From: Lelliottia amnigena
GTDB lineage: Bacteria; Pseudomonadota; Gammaproteobacteria; Enterobacterales; Enterobacteriaceae
DNA: 64,000 bases
NCBI GenBank assembly: GCA_900635465.1
Contig: LR134135.1
Coordinates: 2,666,001 to 2,730,000 of the forward strand
Direction: 5' to 3'
This document shows positions 63,136-64,000 of this stretch, piece by piece (position 1 is the stretch's first letter; each line of letters starts with the position of its first letter). The translations under genes and the position numbers were made by a program. The notes under the pieces were generated by a model. The model made no database searches, was not told the origin of the DNA, and saw only the letters and a list, made by a program, of their open reading frames with translations.

Positions 63136-64000
63136 TTATTCTCCACTTTGCGCATTTGAAAGACTTTCTGGCAGTTTTTTATGCTCAGATTCCGCCTTTT
63201 TTCGCGGGTATTTCCATAGCCATCGCCCGCTCACCATCCGCCAGTAGAACAGAACCCCACGAACCGCCCAATCAAGGAACATCCCCAGCCAGACGCCGAC
63301 AACGCCCATGCCGAGCATAATTCCCAGCGTATAGCCCGCCACTACGCGGCATCCCCACATTCCCAGCATCGAGACCCACATCGCAAAGCGTGCGTCGCGC
63401 GCGCCTTTTAACCCGGCAGGTAGCACCCAGGAGGCGGCCCAGATCGGCATAAACGCCGCGTTCAGCCAAATGAGAATTTTCACCACCTCTTTGACATCGT
63501 CTTCCCGGGTATAAAACGAGGCCAAAAGCCCGGCAAACGGCGCCGTCCCCCACGCGATGAGCGACAGGCCAATCGTTGAGAGCCAAAACACATGGCGCAG
63601 CTGGCGCTCCGCCTGCGCAATTTGTCCCTTGCCCAGTCGTTTACCCGTAATAATCGTGGAAGCGGACCCCAACGCATTGCCCGGCAAGTTAATCAGCGAG
63701 GCAATTGAGAAAGCAATAAAGTTACCGGCGATGACGTCAGTCCCCATCCCGGCAACAAACATTTGAGTGAGCAGTTTCCCGCCGTTAAACAGCACCGATT
63801 CGATACTCGCCGGAACACCGATCCCCATGACTTCCCAGATAATGGCGAAATTGAACGGGCGGAAATAGCTTTTCAGCGAAATGCGCAGCGCGGGATTAAA
63901 GCCCACCATCAGCACCACAATAATCGCGATAGCACCGATGTAACGGGAGATCGTCAACCCTAAACCGGCCCCAACAAACCCAAGTCCTTCCCACGAGAAA
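63136..64000 (-). CDS. MATE-family exporter, YeeO-like (start lies beyond the window)
   Basis: The open frame continues in phase to the right edge, so the N-terminal part is missing. The MATE fold is evident: MGIGVPASIESVLFNGGKL, ITGKRLGKGQIAQAERQLRH and ALGSASTIITGKRLG. The E. coli neighbour of this tRNA-Asn is yeeO, which exports flavins (FMN/FAD) and dipeptides; the position favours this. Confidence 0.85.
   Translation of the reverse strand, partial: FSWEGLGFVGAGLGLTISRYIGAIAIIVVLMVGFNPALRISLKSYFRPFNFAIIWEVMGIGVPASIESVLFNGGKLLTQMFVAGMGTDVIAGNFIAFSIASLINLPGNALGSASTIITGKRLGKGQIAQAERQLRHVFWLSTIGLSLIAWGTAPFAGLLASFYTREDDVKEVVKILIWLNAAFMPIWAASWVLPAGLKGARDARFAMWVSMLGMWGCRVVAGYTLGIMLGMGVVGVWLGMFLDWAVRGVLFYWRMVSGRWLWKYPRKKAESEHKKLPESLSNAQSGE

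Noticed and set aside
1..64000. CRISPR arrays, insertion sequences or prophage
   Set aside because: No regularly spaced repeats, transposase or phage structural genes were seen.

Overview
The window is a chromosomal segment of an enteric bacterium (family Enterobacteriaceae). The evidence is a flagellar block fliE to fliR followed by rcsA-dsrB-yodD-dsrA-yedP-dgcQ-yodC-yedI-yedA-vsr-dcm-yedJ, and further on mtfA, cbl, nac, three tRNA-Asn genes, shiA, amn and a yeeO-like gene, in an order close to that of Escherichia coli. Presence of nac and of a Klebsiella-type cytoplasmic NADH:fumarate reductase suggests a relative of Enterobacter, Lelliottia, Leclercia or Klebsiella; the genus cannot be fixed from the sequence alone.

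Layout. 0.3-4.1 kb: an AT-rich accessory gene for a very large glycoside hydrolase (CBM-like, GH29 fucosidase, two discoidin domains, GH144/glucoamylase-like domain). 4.6-15.8 kb: flagellar basal body, motor switch and export genes, divergent from a clear FlhDC box. 16-25 kb: the RcsA / DsrA / DgcQ / Dcm-Vsr backbone. 25.5-27.5 kb: a general porin and a MurQ-like etherase. 27.7-37.7 kb: an anaerobic C4-dicarboxylate module with a DcuSR-like two-component system, ApbE flavin transferase, a three-domain NADH:fumarate reductase, a CitT/TtdT-type antiporter and a class I fumarase; together these could import malate or fumarate, reduce it to succinate with NADH and exchange succinate out. 37.8-44.1 kb: seven tightly coupled AT-rich genes that look like a surface-glycan decoration operon. 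44.6-51.8 kb: mtfA, tRNA-Asn, an unknown small gene, cbl, nac, tRNA-Asn, a P-type ATPase and a universal stress protein. 52.1-57.4 kb: a 36-residue membrane protein, an RND efflux adaptor and pump, and an acyltransferase. 57.4-64 kb: pagP, shiA, amn, an aminopeptidase P, the third tRNA-Asn and the start-truncated yeeO-like gene.

Sequence quality. Twelve genes are interrupted by single-base insertions or deletions, mostly in short homopolymer runs (33 events by my reading, 13 of them in the RND pump). Removing or adding the one base at each place restores a continuous frame of normal family length in every case, and well conserved genes such as dcm and amn are hit. I therefore read most of these apparent pseudogenes as probable base-calling indels, not as real decay, though this cannot be proven here. 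The flagellar block and the 44-53 kb region are free of them.
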